DNA of 64,000 bases from Marchantia polymorpha subsp. ruderalis (lineage: Eukaryota > Streptophyta > Marchantiopsida > Marchantiales > Marchantiaceae): NCBI GenBank assembly GCA_037833965.1, contig AP031353.1, positions 64,501 to 128,500 on the forward strand, read 5' to 3'. The notes beneath the pieces were generated by a model, which saw only the letters and a program-made list of their open reading frames with translations, was not told where the DNA came from and did no database searches. The translations under genes and the position numbers were made by a program. Below are positions 62,361 through 64,000 of this stretch, one piece after another (position 1 is the stretch's first letter; each line of letters opens with the position of its first letter).

Positions 62361-64000
62361 TGTAATGACAGATAAATACTAAATGGAGCATAATGATAAA
62401 GATTTGATCCCACGAGTACAGAAGCAACACAAGAAGTACCAATTGTCACGTATTTAACAGACTATTGAGGAGTTTGAATTCTCAGGCTACTATCACTCCC
62501 AGAAGTACCGCAAAGGCTCACTAAGAGGTCTCTCCGAGGTCGCTTAATGTAGTGTAAGTCACACACACACACAAACCTGAAACAGTCAATTGCAATAACT
62601 CAAAGGTCGATCACGACCTCAACTTCAGATTCATGAGGGGATTTCTCAAGAGTACAGTCAGAGGACCTGCAGGTAGCTACCAATTCCGAATTTTCTAAAA
62701 TCCTGTCACTAGTCAACTGCTATTACAGAACATTTGAATTAGATGCGGTAGCTTTGACAAACCAAAATACCTCTCACGCGGTGATCAACACACTCAACTC
62801 ACAAAACGCGCAGAGAATACCGAATTCCGGAACTGAGAAACTAAATTGAGAAAAGACCCCCAAGGCCAATGCCTTGAACTACTTTATTCCTAACTACCAA
62901 AAACTGTCATCCGCGCCGATGCGAACAACGAGCAGATCCTACGCCTCCGGAGTCGGCAGTTGCCGCTACCTCTAACCTCCTCTCTAACCTAATCTTCTCA
63001 AAACGTTTACTAATTCTACCTCTAGATTTGCTACTGTGTCCCATGATCTGGTAAGATACAACTCGAGCTTCTTGGATAACCGACGATGCCTCCGTCCGCT
63101 TCTCGTTATCAATTCGGCTGCACTGTGCTCAATCTCGCGTAAACCGAAGTCCGTTGTGGGATTCGATCTGCCACAACACGTATCCGCGCAAACATCGCTC
63201 CACTCTCGCAGTTAAGGCTTCACGCGTCTCCTCTAATAACTGCCGATTCTTCCCCTCGGCCTCCGTCAATCTTGCCTCCAGCTTGCATAACTGCTCCTCA
63301 GCCTGCCGCCGTTGCATCCTCAGCTCGCTGCATCGAGCTTCTTGCTTCTCAATCAATTCCAGATCTAGGACCCGCGCGGTCTCGTACTCAACTAGCTTCT
63401 TCTCTCGTGCGGCCAGCTCAACGGTGTACTCCCGCTCCTTCTTCTCCGTGGTGGCCACTAGCTCATCCACTCGCCGCGCCTCGGCGTCATAAGCAGTTCA
63501 ACTAGCCTCCAAGCTCTTCAGAAGGTCCACCGTTGCGCTTTTGGCCCTCTCCACATCCCCTCAGAGTTCCTCACAGACCTTCTTTGAAGTCCTTTGTTTC
63601 TCTACTTCCTCAGCCAGTCTCCTCTGCAGAGCCTAATACTTGGCTTCCGTCAGCTGACTCCTGCGTTCCTTCGCGGCGACCTCAGCAGCCGCTGCTACCT
63701 TGGCCCGCGTTCGGCTACGTATTACCTCCACGTAAGATTCGGTGAAGATCCCTTCCGCATATTTCTCCCGCTTCCAATCAAGGTATTGGAGCAACGGTAA
63801 TACCTGCATACATAGTACGTCCACTACACTGAGGTCCGGTGATTGTGCCTCATCCGCCGAGAGTGCCTCGTCCGTTTCTAATATGACCGTTCCGGTGGAG
63901 GTCCGTGGTGATGCCACCTTCTGAGTTTCACTCCCCGTTGCTTCTACCTCCTCAACGGCTTTTGCCGCTATCTCCTCCAGGTCCACATGATCCTCCTCAG
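62361..64000 (-). mobile_element. D-type LTR, 3' portion, running off the window
   Basis: The plus strand starts TGTAATGACAGATAAA, the shared terminal block. Inward come the D tail (gaggagtttgaattctcagg, caactcacaaaacgcgcag), the hairpin 'caaggccaatgccttg' with AATAAA on the minus strand (about 62865-62905), and the coding region from about 63.13 kb. The start lies beyond 64000. It is the same family as the tail fragment at 23813-24460. Confidence 0.75.
63129..64000 (-). pseudogene. LTR-encoded coiled-coil protein in D (partial)
   Basis: Minus-strand residues from right to left: an acidic linker ('DEALSADEAQSPDL'), the core 'VLPLLQYLDWKREKYAEG' with 'YVEVIRSRTRAKVAAAAEV' (63.70-63.82 kb), a coiled coil rich in Glu, Lys, Arg and Ala ('VELAAREKKLVEYETARVL', 'LRMQRRQAEEQLCKLEARLTEAE'), then 'VERCLRGYVLWQIESHNGLRF' (about 63.15-63.21 kb). 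The same order of parts as in A, B and C. The N-terminal domain is outside the window. Broken. Confidence 0.75.

Overview
This 64 kb window is nuclear, repeat-packed plant DNA. Nothing in it reads as an intact host gene, and I see no rRNA, tRNA or CRISPR. Plant origin is suggested by Ty3/gypsy gag and pol with Athila/Tat-like primer sites, Ty1/copia with an initiator-Met-type primer site, and short TTTAGGG-type tracts. My guess is a non-seed plant such as a bryophyte (liverwort), or a streptophyte alga. That guess is low confidence.

Layout: 1-1.8 kb, unassigned; 1.8-2.6 kb, an old gypsy integrase relic (-); 2.59-2.98 kb, a clean hAT-type MITE with an 8 bp target duplication. A composite of 'A-type' LTR sequence fills 3365-20222. 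It is bounded by GTACA duplications and splits an older LTR (called E2 here). Inside it are a gypsy element G1 (5' LTR 4913-11892, primer site 11910-11927, gag-protease to about 15.07 kb), a complete solo LTR A2 (6597-10045) nested in the G1 LTR, a further A copy (A3) and an E2 solo LTR. The E2 internal region and its 5' LTR lie at 20.4-23.8 kb (-). 'B-type' LTRs fill 24.8-36.4 kb: B1 is solo, and B2 is nested in B3. Poorly assigned relic sequence runs from 36.4 to 41.1 kb. From 41.1 to 62.0 kb a single old Ty1/copia element (-) has been opened by a 10.4 kb gypsy composite (42402-52830) and by a solo 'C-type' LTR (55533-59828). A 'D-type' LTR (-) runs off the right edge.

The most interesting system is the LTRs themselves. 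The A, B, C and D LTRs are about 3.5-4.6 kb long where complete. They have TG...CA ends and, where solo, 5 bp target duplications. Each carries its own protein-coding region of roughly 800-900 codons, separate from gag-pol. The predicted protein has the same layout in all four families: a compact N-terminal domain, an acidic linker, a short conserved 'LLxYLDxKxxKY' core, a long coiled coil, and a conserved 'CLxGxxxW' C-terminal patch. After the coding region come an (A)ATAAA-like signal, a small hairpin that appears to keep its pairing between families, a T-run, and a shared tail ending in a common terminal block. Every solo LTR therefore leaves a gene-like unit behind, which could be mis-annotated as a host gene family.

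Other points of note: a retroelement fragment (E2) carrying what looks like a cytosine-methyltransferase motif next to its protease; a gypsy LTR shared by a pol on one side and a gag on the other; and perfect palindromes at two strand-switch junctions. All retroelement coding regions here are broken fossils with several breaks each. They are described as parts only.
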